A stretch of 64,000 bases of DNA from assembly GCF_002013895.1 (NCBI RefSeq), contig NZ_MAFQ01000001.1, positions 636,630-700,629 on the forward strand. The letters run 5' to 3'. The notes beneath the pieces were generated by a model. It saw nothing but the letters and a program-made list of their open reading frames with translations. It ran no database searches and was not told where the DNA came from. Position numbers and translations under genes: made by a program. Below, one piece after another: positions 26,154 through 34,539 of the stretch. Position 1 is the first letter of the stretch. Each line of letters starts with the position of its first letter. Source of the DNA: Mycobacteroides franklinii (lineage in GTDB: Bacteria > Actinomycetota > Actinomycetes > Mycobacteriales > Mycobacteriaceae).

Positions 26154-27236
26154 ATGGCCACCTTTGCTACCGACACCAATGAGCTGAAGAACATCGACGG
26201 TCAAGGTCGGCCGGGATGGTTCGTCAGCAGACGCGTCGACATCCTGTTTGTCTTCGGGCTGGGCGCACTGTTGTCCGCGGTGCTCTTCGCGGCCGACGGG
26301 CATAAGGGCGTGTTCCTCGTGGGTGCGGTCGTGTTCTCGCTGTTGTCCGACCTACCGCATGTGTTGACGACGACCGCCCGGGTATGGATGGATCCGCGCG
26401 AACGATCTCGGTACTGGGCGCACTACGTGATCAGCTTCATCGTGGTCGGCGCCATCGTCGGCACACTGTGGTTCGGCGGCTGGATGGTGCCGCTGCTCGC
26501 CATCTGGGCCTACTGGCAGGTCTTCCACGTCCTCAAACAGCACTTCGGCATCATCAACATCTACGCAGCGAAGAACGGTTACAAGGGTCCGCGAAACCGG
26601 ATCAAGTACGCGTTGTACGCCGTCTGCCTGGCCCCGGTGCTGTACCGGGCGAGTCATGGCCTGAACTTCTCCGCGTACGAGGTCTTCGGCCACCGGTTGC
26701 CGTTCTCGAATCTGAGCGTGCCGGTGCCGCCGATCCCCGGTTTCGTGGTGATCGCCGGATTCGTCTGTGCCGCAGCGTTTTTAGGTGCAGCGGTGTGGGA
26801 GCAGTTCCAGCTCAAGCGGGCCGGGCAACGGACCCTACCGGCGATGTCGGTGGCCACCTTTGTGATCGCGGCGCTGTCCTACAACCTGTCCTACCTGCTG
26901 GTTTCGGATCTCTTCGCACTGATCCTGATCGCGACGACGACGCACAGCCTGCAGTACCACCTGATCAACTGGACCCGGAACAACACGCGCTTCGCACGCA
27001 CCCAGGATCCGGGCGAGAAGAAGCTGCTGCTGGCACGGCTCTCGACACGCAAGGCATTGCCGCTGTACATCGCCTTCTTGGGCGGCCTGGGCATCCTCGC
27101 CGGTCAGCTCGACACCGTCATCTTCGCGGTCCCGCTGACCTTCGTGCTGCACCACTTCTACATGGACGGCGCGCTGTGGAAGAGTAAGGGCAACCCGGAA
27201 CTCGCCCATGACCTGGGAATCGTCCGTGCTGGATAG
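26154..27236 (+). CDS. Polytopic membrane protein with conserved-looking His motifs
   Basis: A 360-residue protein with about eight predicted spans and first gene of the Zur-boxed train. Histidines sit at membrane edges: SDLPHVLTTT, QVFHVLKQHFG, TTHSLQYHLINW and VLHHFYMDGALW. This arrangement recalls membrane di-metal oxygenases or desaturase-like enzymes, but the spacing does not match the desaturase His boxes, so the family is uncertain. Start chosen at ATG 26154, 9 bases after GAGG; ATG 26145 in the same frame touches the GAGG. It overlaps the next gene by 29 bases. Confidence 0.75.
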   Translation: MATFATDTNELKNIDGQGRPGWFVSRRVDILFVFGLGALLSAVLFAADGHKGVFLVGAVVFSLLSDLPHVLTTTARVWMDPRERSRYWAHYVISFIVVGAIVGTLWFGGWMVPLLAIWAYWQVFHVLKQHFGIINIYAAKNGYKGPRNRIKYALYAVCLAPVLYRASHGLNFSAYEVFGHRLPFSNLSVPVPPIPGFVVIAGFVCAAAFLGAAVWEQFQLKRAGQRTLPAMSVATFVIAALSYNLSYLLVSDLFALILIATTTHSLQYHLINWTRNNTRFARTQDPGEKKLLLARLSTRKALPLYIAFLGGLGILAGQLDTVIFAVPLTFVLHHFYMDGALWKSKGNPELAHDLGIVRAG

Positions 27237-28404
27237 GGGACTGATCGAGCAGCCGGCCGGGCAGCGGCAGGGGCGCCCGCCGGTATCGGTGCGGCGGGTC
27301 CAGTCCCACAGCGACGCCAAGCAATTCATCGCGATGCCATGGCGCATCTACGGCGAGGATCCCCGCTGGCGCCCCACGCTGCGCCGCGTCATGCACGCGA
27401 AGATGAATTCCAAGCACAACCCACTGCATGGCGAGGTCCAGGTCGAGAACTTCGTCGCCTACCGTGGCGGCCGCCCGGTGGGACGTATCTCCGCAGCGAT
27501 CGACTCGGCGTACGTGCAGCGTTACGGCGACTGCGCATTCTTCGGGTTCTTTGAAAGCGAGGACGACGACGCGATTGCCCGCGCTCTGCTCGGGGAAGCC
27601 GAGCATTGGGCAGCGCGTCGAGGGGTCACCAAGATGGTCGGCCCGTTCAGCTACACCTCGCGGGAGGAGGTCGGTCTGCTTGTCTCCGGATACGACCGGC
27701 CGCCGGCGCTCATGCAGCCGTACAACCCCCGGTACTACCCGGGATTGGTGGAGGCATCCGGATACCGCAAGAAGTTCGATACCGCTTCGTACCGTTGGCA
27801 TATCGACGGCAGCCAGGAGGTCCGGCAGCGCCTGGTGCGACGTGCCGATGCGGTGATGCGCGATCAGGGCGTGACGGTGCGCTCGGTGCGGATGCGTCAC
27901 TACGCCGACGAGCTGGAAATGCTGCGCGGTCTCTACAACGACTCCTTCGCCCATCACCCCGAGAATGTTCCGCTGAGCCGCGAGGTGTTCTCGGGGATGG
28001 CTGCGGAGATGCGTCCGCTGATCGATCCGAACATCGTTCGGATCGTTGAATCCGAAGGCGTACCAGTCGGATTCCTGCTGATGCTGCCCGATGTGAACGA
28101 GATTGTGGGGCGCTCCGGTCGGCTTACCCCGACACTGCTCGCCCGGCTGGCGGCCCGGCGCGACGGACGCATCCGTGGGATCGACACCGCCGTCGTGGTG
28201 CTCATCGGTGCGGTACAGACCCAGTTCGGCGCCGGGATCGGCAGGGTGCTGGCGGGGGAGATCGTGCGGACGATCACCGGTAGCGGATACTCCTCGGTCG
28301 CCACCACCTGGGTGCACGAGGACAACGTGTGGTCGAATTCGCTGACCTCGCAGATGAAGACGAACCCCGAGAAGATCCACCGGGTCTATCAGAAGGCACT
28401 GTGA
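27208..28404 (+). CDS. GNAT-like acyltransferase, large form
   Basis: A 398-residue cytosolic protein. The second half has N-acyltransferase character: a central strand-helix region around YNDSFAHHPENVP, VIFLIGA-like strands (AVVVLIGAVQTQFG), and the terminal VATTWVHEDNVWSN and NPEKIHRVYQKAL, which mark a GNAT-like family often placed near lipid genes. The first half contains GPFSYTSREEVGLLV and MQPYNPRYYPGLVEASGYRK. A later GTG (27226) could be the start. The substrate is unknown; acyl transfer to an amine is the natural guess here. Confidence 0.7.
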   Translation: MTWESSVLDRGLIEQPAGQRQGRPPVSVRRVQSHSDAKQFIAMPWRIYGEDPRWRPTLRRVMHAKMNSKHNPLHGEVQVENFVAYRGGRPVGRISAAIDSAYVQRYGDCAFFGFFESEDDDAIARALLGEAEHWAARRGVTKMVGPFSYTSREEVGLLVSGYDRPPALMQPYNPRYYPGLVEASGYRKKFDTASYRWHIDGSQEVRQRLVRRADAVMRDQGVTVRSVRMRHYADELEMLRGLYNDSFAHHPENVPLSREVFSGMAAEMRPLIDPNIVRIVESEGVPVGFLLMLPDVNEIVGRSGRLTPTLLARLAARRDGRIRGIDTAVVVLIGAVQTQFGAGIGRVLAGEIVRTITGSGYSSVATTWVHEDNVWSNSLTSQMKTNPEKIHRVYQKAL

Positions 28405-29384
28405 TGGGCGGCCGGACACTGGTCACCGGGGCCACCGGGTACCTGGGATCCACCCTCGTCACGTCCCTGGTGCACGCAGGCGAGCGGGTCACCGTCCTGA
28501 TGAACCCACACGACGCCGTCGCGCTTCCCGAGGAGCTGCGCCCATATGTAGAGACGGCCCGCGCCGACATCACCGACGCGCGCAGCATCGAGGACGCGAT
28601 GCGAGGCGTGTCCCACGTGTATCACCTTGCCGGCATCGCGTCGCCGAATTCACGCCTTGGGCACAGGATTTGGCAGACCAACGTGCTGGGCACGTATCAC
28701 GTGGCGCGCTCGGCGCTGCAGCATGGAGTGCAGCGGGTGGTGCACGTGTCATCCACCGCAGCCATCGGATACCCACCCAACGGTGTGGTGGCGGACGAAG
28801 ACTTCGACCCGCGGCACTCTGTGCTCGACAACGTGTATTCGGCAACCAAGCGTGCGGGGGAGCGGCTGGTACTGGACTTCGCCGAACGCGGTCTGGACGT
28901 TGTCGTCGTGAATCCTGCCGCGGTGTTCGCGCCTGGGGCGGGTCCCGTTCGGTCCTGGCAGGGGCTGCTGGTCGCCGCGCGTAAGGGCCTGCTGCGTGTC
29001 GTGCCGCCCGGCGGAACCGCGGTGTGCTCGGCGCAGGATTTCGTCGTGGGCATCACCGCGGCAATGGCCAAGGGAGACAACGGACGCCGGTACATTTTGA
29101 GTACCGCCAACCTGTCCTACCGGCAGATCGGGGAGCTGCTGGTGGCCGCGGTGGGACGTGAGCACCCAGTGCGGTCCGCGCCCATGGGGTTGTTCCGGGC
29201 GGCGGGACGGGGAAACAGGCTGCTGCGCGACGTGTCCGGGCGCTTTGACCCCGACGACGTGCTGGTTACCGAGAACGTCGAACTGATGGCCCGTGAGTTG
29301 TATTACGCGCCCGACAGGGCGGTGCGAGAACTGGGAATTCCCAAGGTCTCCAACGACGAATTGATAGCGGAGTTTGTGCGATGA
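28404..29384 (+). CDS. NAD(P)-dependent epimerase/dehydratase (extended SDR)
   Basis: A 326-residue extended short-chain dehydrogenase. The cofactor motif TGATGYLG is at residues 7-14, the catalytic YSATK at about 145-149 with upstream HVSSTAAIG, and VVNPAAVFAPG after it. Such enzymes act on nucleotide sugars or reduce/epimerise lipid intermediates such as beta-keto or hydroxysteroid groups; the substrate cannot be told. ATG 28404 overlaps the previous stop by one base (TGATG), so the long upstream frame is not used. Confidence 0.85.
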   Translation: MGGRTLVTGATGYLGSTLVTSLVHAGERVTVLMNPHDAVALPEELRPYVETARADITDARSIEDAMRGVSHVYHLAGIASPNSRLGHRIWQTNVLGTYHVARSALQHGVQRVVHVSSTAAIGYPPNGVVADEDFDPRHSVLDNVYSATKRAGERLVLDFAERGLDVVVVNPAAVFAPGAGPVRSWQGLLVAARKGLLRVVPPGGTAVCSAQDFVVGITAAMAKGDNGRRYILSTANLSYRQIGELLVAAVGREHPVRSAPMGLFRAAGRGNRLLRDVSGRFDPDDVLVTENVELMARELYYAPDRAVRELGIPKVSNDELIAEFVR

Positions 29385-29430
29385 GTCCCCCACGAGCGGG
29401 AGGTACCCCCAGCATGCGCGAAGAGCATCA
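29381..29430 (+). repeat. Dispersed MIRU-like repeat, long form, at the desaturase start
   Basis: The first about 50 bases of the desaturase reading frame align with those of zur (25306 to 25257, minus strand). The encoded peptide MSPPRAGGTPSMREE parallels MTPTQAGGPPSLRED. It sits exactly at the ATGA junction with the SDR stop. Confidence 0.6.
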
Positions 29431-30496
29431 GGACAGGGTGACGGTCGAGCCACGGCAGGTGCAGGGCGGCTCCAAGGAAGCCCTGGGCATCTCGATGGCT
29501 GATGCGCGTGCGCTGGTGGCCGACCTCACCGCGCGTAGCCAGTGGATCTACTGGCTGGATTTGACCGCTTGTGTGGCCATCGGATACACCGCGTTCCTGC
29601 TGTGCCCTGCCGAGAACCTGCTTTCGCTGCCGGCGGTGGCGTGCATTGTGGTGGCCGCGTTCGCGTTCTATCGCGCCGTCTTGTTTGTCCACGAACTCGT
29701 GCACGCCGAACACGATCTGCACTGGTTCTCGGTGGTGTGGCACGCGGTATGTGGAATTCCTTTGCTGACACCGAAATTCACCTTCGAGTTCCATCACGAA
29801 CACCACGCGTCGCGCACCTACGGGACGGCCGAAGACGGGGAGTACGTGACCTATGCCAGCGAGCCGCGCTGGCGGATCGTCCTGTTACCGTTCACGGCGC
29901 TGGGTGGGCCGTTGGCCTTCGTCCTCCGGTTCCTGGTCCTGGCGCCGCTGAGCTGGCTGGTTCCCGCCATCCGGCCCCTCGTGCTCACCCGGGCGTCCTC
30001 ACTCATGATCGACGCCGATTTCGAGCGTCCGTTGCCGCCGGACGGGACGCCCCGCTCCTGGTTGGTGCAGGAAATCGCTTGTTTCGCATACACATCGGCG
30101 CTCCTGGTGCTGCTGCTCCTGGGCGTCTACTCACCGAACAGGCTCGTGGAGGCCTACCTGGTGATGGCGCTGGCGCTGTTCGTGAACTGGCTGCGCGTCC
30201 TGGTGGCACATCGGTATGAGGGCCGCAGCGAGCGTATGACGTTCCCGGAGCAGGTTCTCGATTCGATCGACCATCCGTCGGTGCCCGTGCTGGGCCCGTT
30301 GTGGGCGCCCGTCGGTTTGCGTTTCCACGCGGTGCACCACTTCTTCCCGCAGCTGCCTTACCACCAGCTCGGTGAGGCACGCCGCCGGCTGATGGCGGCG
30401 ATCCCGCCCGATGCCGGGTATTGGTCCACCCAAGACCGTTCACTCGCCTCATCGCTGCGGCGGCTGCTCGCCCACCCGCGTAAGGAGGCGGTATGA
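29381..30496 (+). CDS. Membrane fatty acid desaturase
   Basis: A 371-residue integral-membrane di-iron enzyme. All three His boxes are visible: HELVHAEHD (about residue 106), HHEHHASRTYG (about 138) and HAVHHFFPQLPYH (about 322). Hydrophobic pairs lie between them. It should introduce a double bond or hydroxyl into an acyl chain, here probably the chain carried by the ACP encoded at 37015. The first about 15 residues come from a dispersed repeat; an in-frame ATG at 29414 is an alternative start. GGAGG near its end serves the next gene. Confidence 0.9.
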   Translation: MSPPRAGGTPSMREEHQDRVTVEPRQVQGGSKEALGISMADARALVADLTARSQWIYWLDLTACVAIGYTAFLLCPAENLLSLPAVACIVVAAFAFYRAVLFVHELVHAEHDLHWFSVVWHAVCGIPLLTPKFTFEFHHEHHASRTYGTAEDGEYVTYASEPRWRIVLLPFTALGGPLAFVLRFLVLAPLSWLVPAIRPLVLTRASSLMIDADFERPLPPDGTPRSWLVQEIACFAYTSALLVLLLLGVYSPNRLVEAYLVMALALFVNWLRVLVAHRYEGRSERMTFPEQVLDSIDHPSVPVLGPLWAPVGLRFHAVHHFFPQLPYHQLGEARRRLMAAIPPDAGYWSTQDRSLASSLRRLLAHPRKEAV

Positions 30497-31815
30497 CCAC
30501 AAGTCAATTCATGTCCACGGCAAGAGAATCCGGAGCCGTGACCTACTCGCGGCGGTTGCCGATACGGCCCGTCGAGGCACGGGGTGCGCGGGTGCGTGCC
30601 GATGATGGCCGCTGGTATGTCGACTGCCTGGCCGCGGCAGGGGCCATGTCGCTGGGCTGGAATCACCCGGTTGTCAACGAGGCGGTGATGAAGACGGTTT
30701 CCTCCGGGGAGCCGCTGCTGTCACTGGACTTCCACACCCCGGCCCGGGACCGCTTTGTCGAGGAATTGCTCTCCATCCTGCCGGTCCGGCTGGCCGCGGA
30801 CGCCAGCATTCATCTGTGCTCGCCCAGTGGGGCGAGCGCGGTGGAGGCCGCGTTGATGCTTGCCGAGATCGCCACGGGTGGTCGCGAACACATTGGTGTG
30901 CAAGGCGGTTTCCACGGATGCACCCGGGCAGCGCGCGCCGCGAGCTCGGGTGGCGGTCTGCGCAAGCAGCCGGTGGTGCTGTCTCCGCAGGCGAGTTTCC
31001 TGCCGTACCCGCAGGAGTACCGCAGCCCCTTCGGGGTGGGTGGCGAGCACGGCGTCGAGCTGGCGATCGCGGCGGCCGATGCCGTCGCACGCCCGCATAG
31101 CGGCGTGACGGCACCGGCGTCGCTGATCGCCGAGTTCGTTCTGGGTGAGGGTGGCGTGATTCCGGCTCCGGCGCGGTGGGGACAGGCGCTGCGCCGCACC
31201 GCATCGACGTTGGGCGTACCGCTGATTGCCGACGAGGTGCAGGCGGGCATGTTCCGCACCGGCCCGGCCTGGGCGTTCCAGCACTGCGGTATCGAACCCG
31301 ACATGGTGGTCATCTCCAAGGGCCTCGGCTCAGGTATTCCCATCGCGGTCCTGGTGGTGCGCAAGGAATTCGACGTGTGGGAACCCGGTGCGTTCACCGG
31401 CACCTTCCGCGGGAACGCCATGGCCTTCGCCGCGGCCAGCGCGGTGATGCGCTTCGCGCGGGAGAACGGCCTGCGCGGGCACGTGACCGCCCGCGGCAAG
31501 GTTTTCCTGGATGGCCTGAACGCGATCGCCTCCGGTTCAACACTGGTGGGTGATGTGCGCGGGGTCGGGCTCATGCTGGGTGTGGAGATTGTGGACCCCG
31601 ACCTGCCATGGCCAGATGACGCCGGCGCTCCGGCACCCGAACTTGCCGCGCGTATTCAACAGGCCTGCCTGCTACACGGTCTGATCGTCGAGACCGGCGG
31701 GCAGTACGGCAACGTGGTGCGTTTCCTGCCGCCGCTGACCATCGAAGAGCCCGATATCGCCGCGGCGCTGAACGCGTTCGACGCGGCACTGGCCGCGGTG
31801 GAGCGCACGCGGTGA
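30493..31815 (+). CDS. dat: L-2,4-diaminobutyrate:2-oxoglutarate 4-aminotransferase
   Basis: A 440-residue class III PLP aminotransferase converting aspartate semialdehyde plus glutamate to 2,4-diaminobutyrate. The family signature LSLDFHTPARDRFVEELL lies near residue 75, SPSGASAVEAAL binds the cofactor phosphate, LIADEVQAG gives the PLP-nitrogen Asp, and the Schiff-base Lys is in VVISKGLGSGIP. Immediately followed by the matching decarboxylase, the same pair that makes 1,3-diaminopropane in rhizobactin-type siderophore loci. Start overlaps the desaturase stop. Confidence 0.88.
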   Translation: MTTSQFMSTARESGAVTYSRRLPIRPVEARGARVRADDGRWYVDCLAAAGAMSLGWNHPVVNEAVMKTVSSGEPLLSLDFHTPARDRFVEELLSILPVRLAADASIHLCSPSGASAVEAALMLAEIATGGREHIGVQGGFHGCTRAARAASSGGGLRKQPVVLSPQASFLPYPQEYRSPFGVGGEHGVELAIAAADAVARPHSGVTAPASLIAEFVLGEGGVIPAPARWGQALRRTASTLGVPLIADEVQAGMFRTGPAWAFQHCGIEPDMVVISKGLGSGIPIAVLVVRKEFDVWEPGAFTGTFRGNAMAFAAASAVMRFARENGLRGHVTARGKVFLDGLNAIASGSTLVGDVRGVGLMLGVEIVDPDLPWPDDAGAPAPELAARIQQACLLHGLIVETGGQYGNVVRFLPPLTIEEPDIAAALNAFDAALAAVERTR

Positions 31816-33317
31816 TGGCCGACCAGAGCCCCTTCGTGAGCGAATTTCTTACGGGGGATAGTGAAAACACGTATCGCGAAGCCATCGCGCTGGCGGCCGA
31901 CCGGGCGAGCGCGGCACTGGGCGGTGCCGTCGCGCCGGGACTGGTGGACGGGTACGCGGCGCTGAAAAATGATGTCGAGCGGCTAGATCTCGATGACGCC
32001 GACGGTGTGGGGCTGAGCCGGGCGCTGGACGAAGCGGCGGGACTGCTGGCCGAAAAGTCGGTGGTGGTCACCCATCCGGCGTACCTGGCGCACCTGCATT
32101 GCCCACCCGCGTTGCCGTCGTTGGCTGCCGAAGTGCTCATCAGCGCGTTCAACCAATCGATGGACTCTTTCGACCAGGCGCCGGCCGCCACCGCCATCGA
32201 GCAGCAGGTCATCGAATACTTGTGCGCCAGAATGGGGTACGGCCCAGGATCGGACGGGACGTTCACCAGCGGAGGCACCCAGTCCAACCTGCAGGCTCTG
32301 CTGCTGGCCCGCGATCTGTTCGCGCACACATCCGGTTGGGATGTCGCGGCACGCGGTCTGCCGCCGGAGGCCGCTTCATGGCGGGTGCTGTGCACGCGGC
32401 AGACGCATTTCTCGGTGCAGCAGGCACTGCGCCTGCTCGGGCTCGGCAGGGCCGCCATCATCGAGGTACCCACCGATGACGCCGGGCGACTGCGGGCCGA
32501 GACACTGCCGGAGATCCTTCAGGACGCCGAGCGTGCCGGAACGCCGGTGTTTGCCCTCGTGCTCACCGCCGGGACAACGGATTTCGGGGCGATCGACCCA
32601 CTGCTGGCGGCCACGGAGATCGCCCGGGCACACGGGATCTGGGTCCATGTGGATGCCTGTGCGGGCGGATGCCTGATCTTCAGTGAACGGTATCGGCACC
32701 TGCTGCGCGGTATCGAGCAGGCCGATTCGGTCGCCATCGATTTCCACAAGCTGTTGTTCCAGGCCATCAGTTGCAGTGCTCTGCTGGTGGGCAACCGGGC
32801 GAGCTTCGACGTGCTTGCCGCGCATGCGGACTACCTCAACCCGGCCAGCGATGCCGAGCACGATGTGCTCAACCTGGTAGGCAAGTCGCTGCAGACCACC
32901 CGCCGTTTCGACGCACTCAAGGTGCTGGTCACCCTGCGGGCCGTGGGCCGGCGGCATATCGCCGCGATGATCGATGCCACCTGTGCGGCGGCGTGGGCTG
33001 CGGCGCAGGTGGCGGCCGCGCATCCGGACCTGGAGTTGGCTGTGCCGGTGTGCACCAACACCGTGGTGTTGCGTTGGCGGCAGCCGGATATGACATCGGA
33101 GGCTCGCGATGATGTCAACGAAGCGATCCGGGCGGAACTAGCCCACACCGGTAAGGCGATCGTCGGCAGATCCAGTGCGGCAGGTGGACAGGCGATCAAA
33201 CTCACCTTCGTCAATCCCTTGGTCACGGCTTCCGTGGCGGGCGCCATGGTCTCCGAGATCGCGGCGCACGGCAACCGAATCTGGCGTGCGCGCACCCCGG
33301 AGGTCAGCGCCGTATGA
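31815..33317 (+). CDS. ddc: L-2,4-diaminobutyrate decarboxylase
   Basis: A 500-residue group II PLP decarboxylase producing 1,3-diaminopropane. Motifs: FTSGGTQSNLQALLLARD (PLP phosphate), QTHFSVQQAL (ring-stacking His), HVDACAGG (PLP Asp) and DFHKLLFQAISCSALLV with the Schiff-base Lys; the HKLxFQxISC form is typical of this subfamily. It overlaps the aminotransferase stop by one base; an in-frame GTG at 31812 is an alternative start. No IucA/IucC-type synthetase or amine hydroxylase is nearby, so the diamine is not destined for a citrate-hydroxamate siderophore here. Confidence 0.88.
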   Translation: MADQSPFVSEFLTGDSENTYREAIALAADRASAALGGAVAPGLVDGYAALKNDVERLDLDDADGVGLSRALDEAAGLLAEKSVVVTHPAYLAHLHCPPALPSLAAEVLISAFNQSMDSFDQAPAATAIEQQVIEYLCARMGYGPGSDGTFTSGGTQSNLQALLLARDLFAHTSGWDVAARGLPPEAASWRVLCTRQTHFSVQQALRLLGLGRAAIIEVPTDDAGRLRAETLPEILQDAERAGTPVFALVLTAGTTDFGAIDPLLAATEIARAHGIWVHVDACAGGCLIFSERYRHLLRGIEQADSVAIDFHKLLFQAISCSALLVGNRASFDVLAAHADYLNPASDAEHDVLNLVGKSLQTTRRFDALKVLVTLRAVGRRHIAAMIDATCAAAWAAAQVAAAHPDLELAVPVCTNTVVLRWRQPDMTSEARDDVNEAIRAELAHTGKAIVGRSSAAGGQAIKLTFVNPLVTASVAGAMVSEIAAHGNRIWRARTPEVSAV

Positions 33318-34024
33318 GCAATCAGTTGGTACGTGTCGAGCGCGTCGCGGCCTCCGATGCCCGTTTCGGTTGGGCCAAGAATGTCGAGTTCTCGATCTTC
33401 GGCCTGGAGAACGACTTTGCCGACCCTGTCGATATCGCGGCTGGCGAGATGGTGCACTACCGGCCATGGGAGCGGTCCTCGGAGATTTACGTCGGCTTCT
33501 CCGCGGAGTCTCCGGAGCATCCCGTCGGGGTACTGCGATCGCTGCGTCACGACCCCGAGCTCGGGCTCGCCAGCTTCAGCACCCTGCGTGACGCCCGAAG
33601 CTACCGGGACGGCACCAAGGATGCTCGCAATTACCTTTACCCGCACTGGGATTCGTTCTTCGGCGGGGTTGCCCCGGAGCGCATCGCGGAGCTGGCCACC
33701 CAGGGCGTGCGCAAGAAGCATCGTCGCGCCGGGATGATCGAGCAGATTTGGCGAGAGTTCTTCGGCGGTCTGGCCGCCGAGGGCGTCCAGTTCGTGACGG
33801 TGGCGCTGGTGGTGCCGCTGTTCGATTGGTACCAGCATCTACTGCCGGACCGGCTTCATCAGATCGGCGACATCCTGCCCGACTACATCGGTGCCGACAG
33901 CGTGCCGGCCGTCGTCGACATCAGCCGGTCCTTCGTTCCCGACGCCGCAGACGCTGTGCACAACGGCTCGCTGCTGGCCGCCAGCGCCAACCCTTCGTCC
34001 CCCGAGAAAGAAAGAATCCGATGA
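33314..34024 (+). CDS. GNAT-fold N-acyltransferase (FeeM / acyl-amine synthase-like)
   Basis: A 236-residue protein. The acyl-donor loop QGVRKKHRRAGMIEQIW (about residues 131-147) fits the GNAT pyrophosphate motif; FSIFGLENDFAD, DARNYLYPHWD and VTVALVVPLFDWYQHLLPDR recall the FeeM-type N-acyl amino acid synthases and autoinducer synthases that use acyl-ACP. In this operon it could join the ACP-bound chain to 1,3-diaminopropane. The assignment rests on pattern likeness and context. Start ATG overlaps the decarboxylase stop. Confidence 0.65.
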   Translation: MSNQLVRVERVAASDARFGWAKNVEFSIFGLENDFADPVDIAAGEMVHYRPWERSSEIYVGFSAESPEHPVGVLRSLRHDPELGLASFSTLRDARSYRDGTKDARNYLYPHWDSFFGGVAPERIAELATQGVRKKHRRAGMIEQIWREFFGGLAAEGVQFVTVALVVPLFDWYQHLLPDRLHQIGDILPDYIGADSVPAVVDISRSFVPDAADAVHNGSLLAASANPSSPEKERIR

Positions 34025-34539
34025 GATCGATTCACACCGAAGAGCACGTTTTCCGGAAGGTCAGCGAGATCGACTGTCCCGTAGACAAAGTGTGGGAACG
34101 GGTGACCAGTCAAGAGGGCATCAACGATGAGATGGGCCCGTACATGAAGATGACCATGCCCAAGCAGTTCCGCGGCAAGTCCATCGCCGATGTGACGCCG
34201 GGTACCCGCATCGGCAAGAGCTTCCTGCTGCTGTTCGGCGTGCTTCCGTTCGGGTTCGACGACATCACCGTGGCGCGGGTAGAGCCCGGCCGGATGTTCC
34301 GCGAGGAATCGCTGATGACCGGAATGCGGGTGTGGGTGCATCACCGTACTTTGGAACCGTTGGCGTCCGAGACGGGCGAGAAGACCAGGGTCACCGACGA
34401 AGTCACCCTGGCTCCGCAGGCGCCGATGGGTCTCATCCCCGGATGGGGCCGGCTGCTGAGCAGGATCCTCGCGGCCTTCTTCACGCATCGGCATCGGCGA
34501 CTGAGCCGCACCCTGTCCGCCACCGGAGTTCCGCGATGA
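34021..34539 (+). CDS. SRPBCC-family (START-like) protein
   Basis: A 172-residue protein whose opening FRKVSEIDCPVDKVWERVTS and later strands fit the SRPBCC helix-grip fold, which encloses hydrophobic ligands. No catalytic residue stands out. It might bind, cyclise or shuttle the acyl product, as polyketide-type SRPBCC proteins do. ATG 34021 overlaps the N-acyltransferase stop, and it overlaps the next gene likewise. Confidence 0.7.
   Translation: MRSIHTEEHVFRKVSEIDCPVDKVWERVTSQEGINDEMGPYMKMTMPKQFRGKSIADVTPGTRIGKSFLLLFGVLPFGFDDITVARVEPGRMFREESLMTGMRVWVHHRTLEPLASETGEKTRVTDEVTLAPQAPMGLIPGWGRLLSRILAAFFTHRHRRLSRTLSATGVPR

Noticed and set aside
30493..34024. Rhizobactin-type hydroxamate siderophore locus
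   Set aside because: Only the diaminopropane pair is shared; amine hydroxylase and IucA/IucC synthetases are missing.
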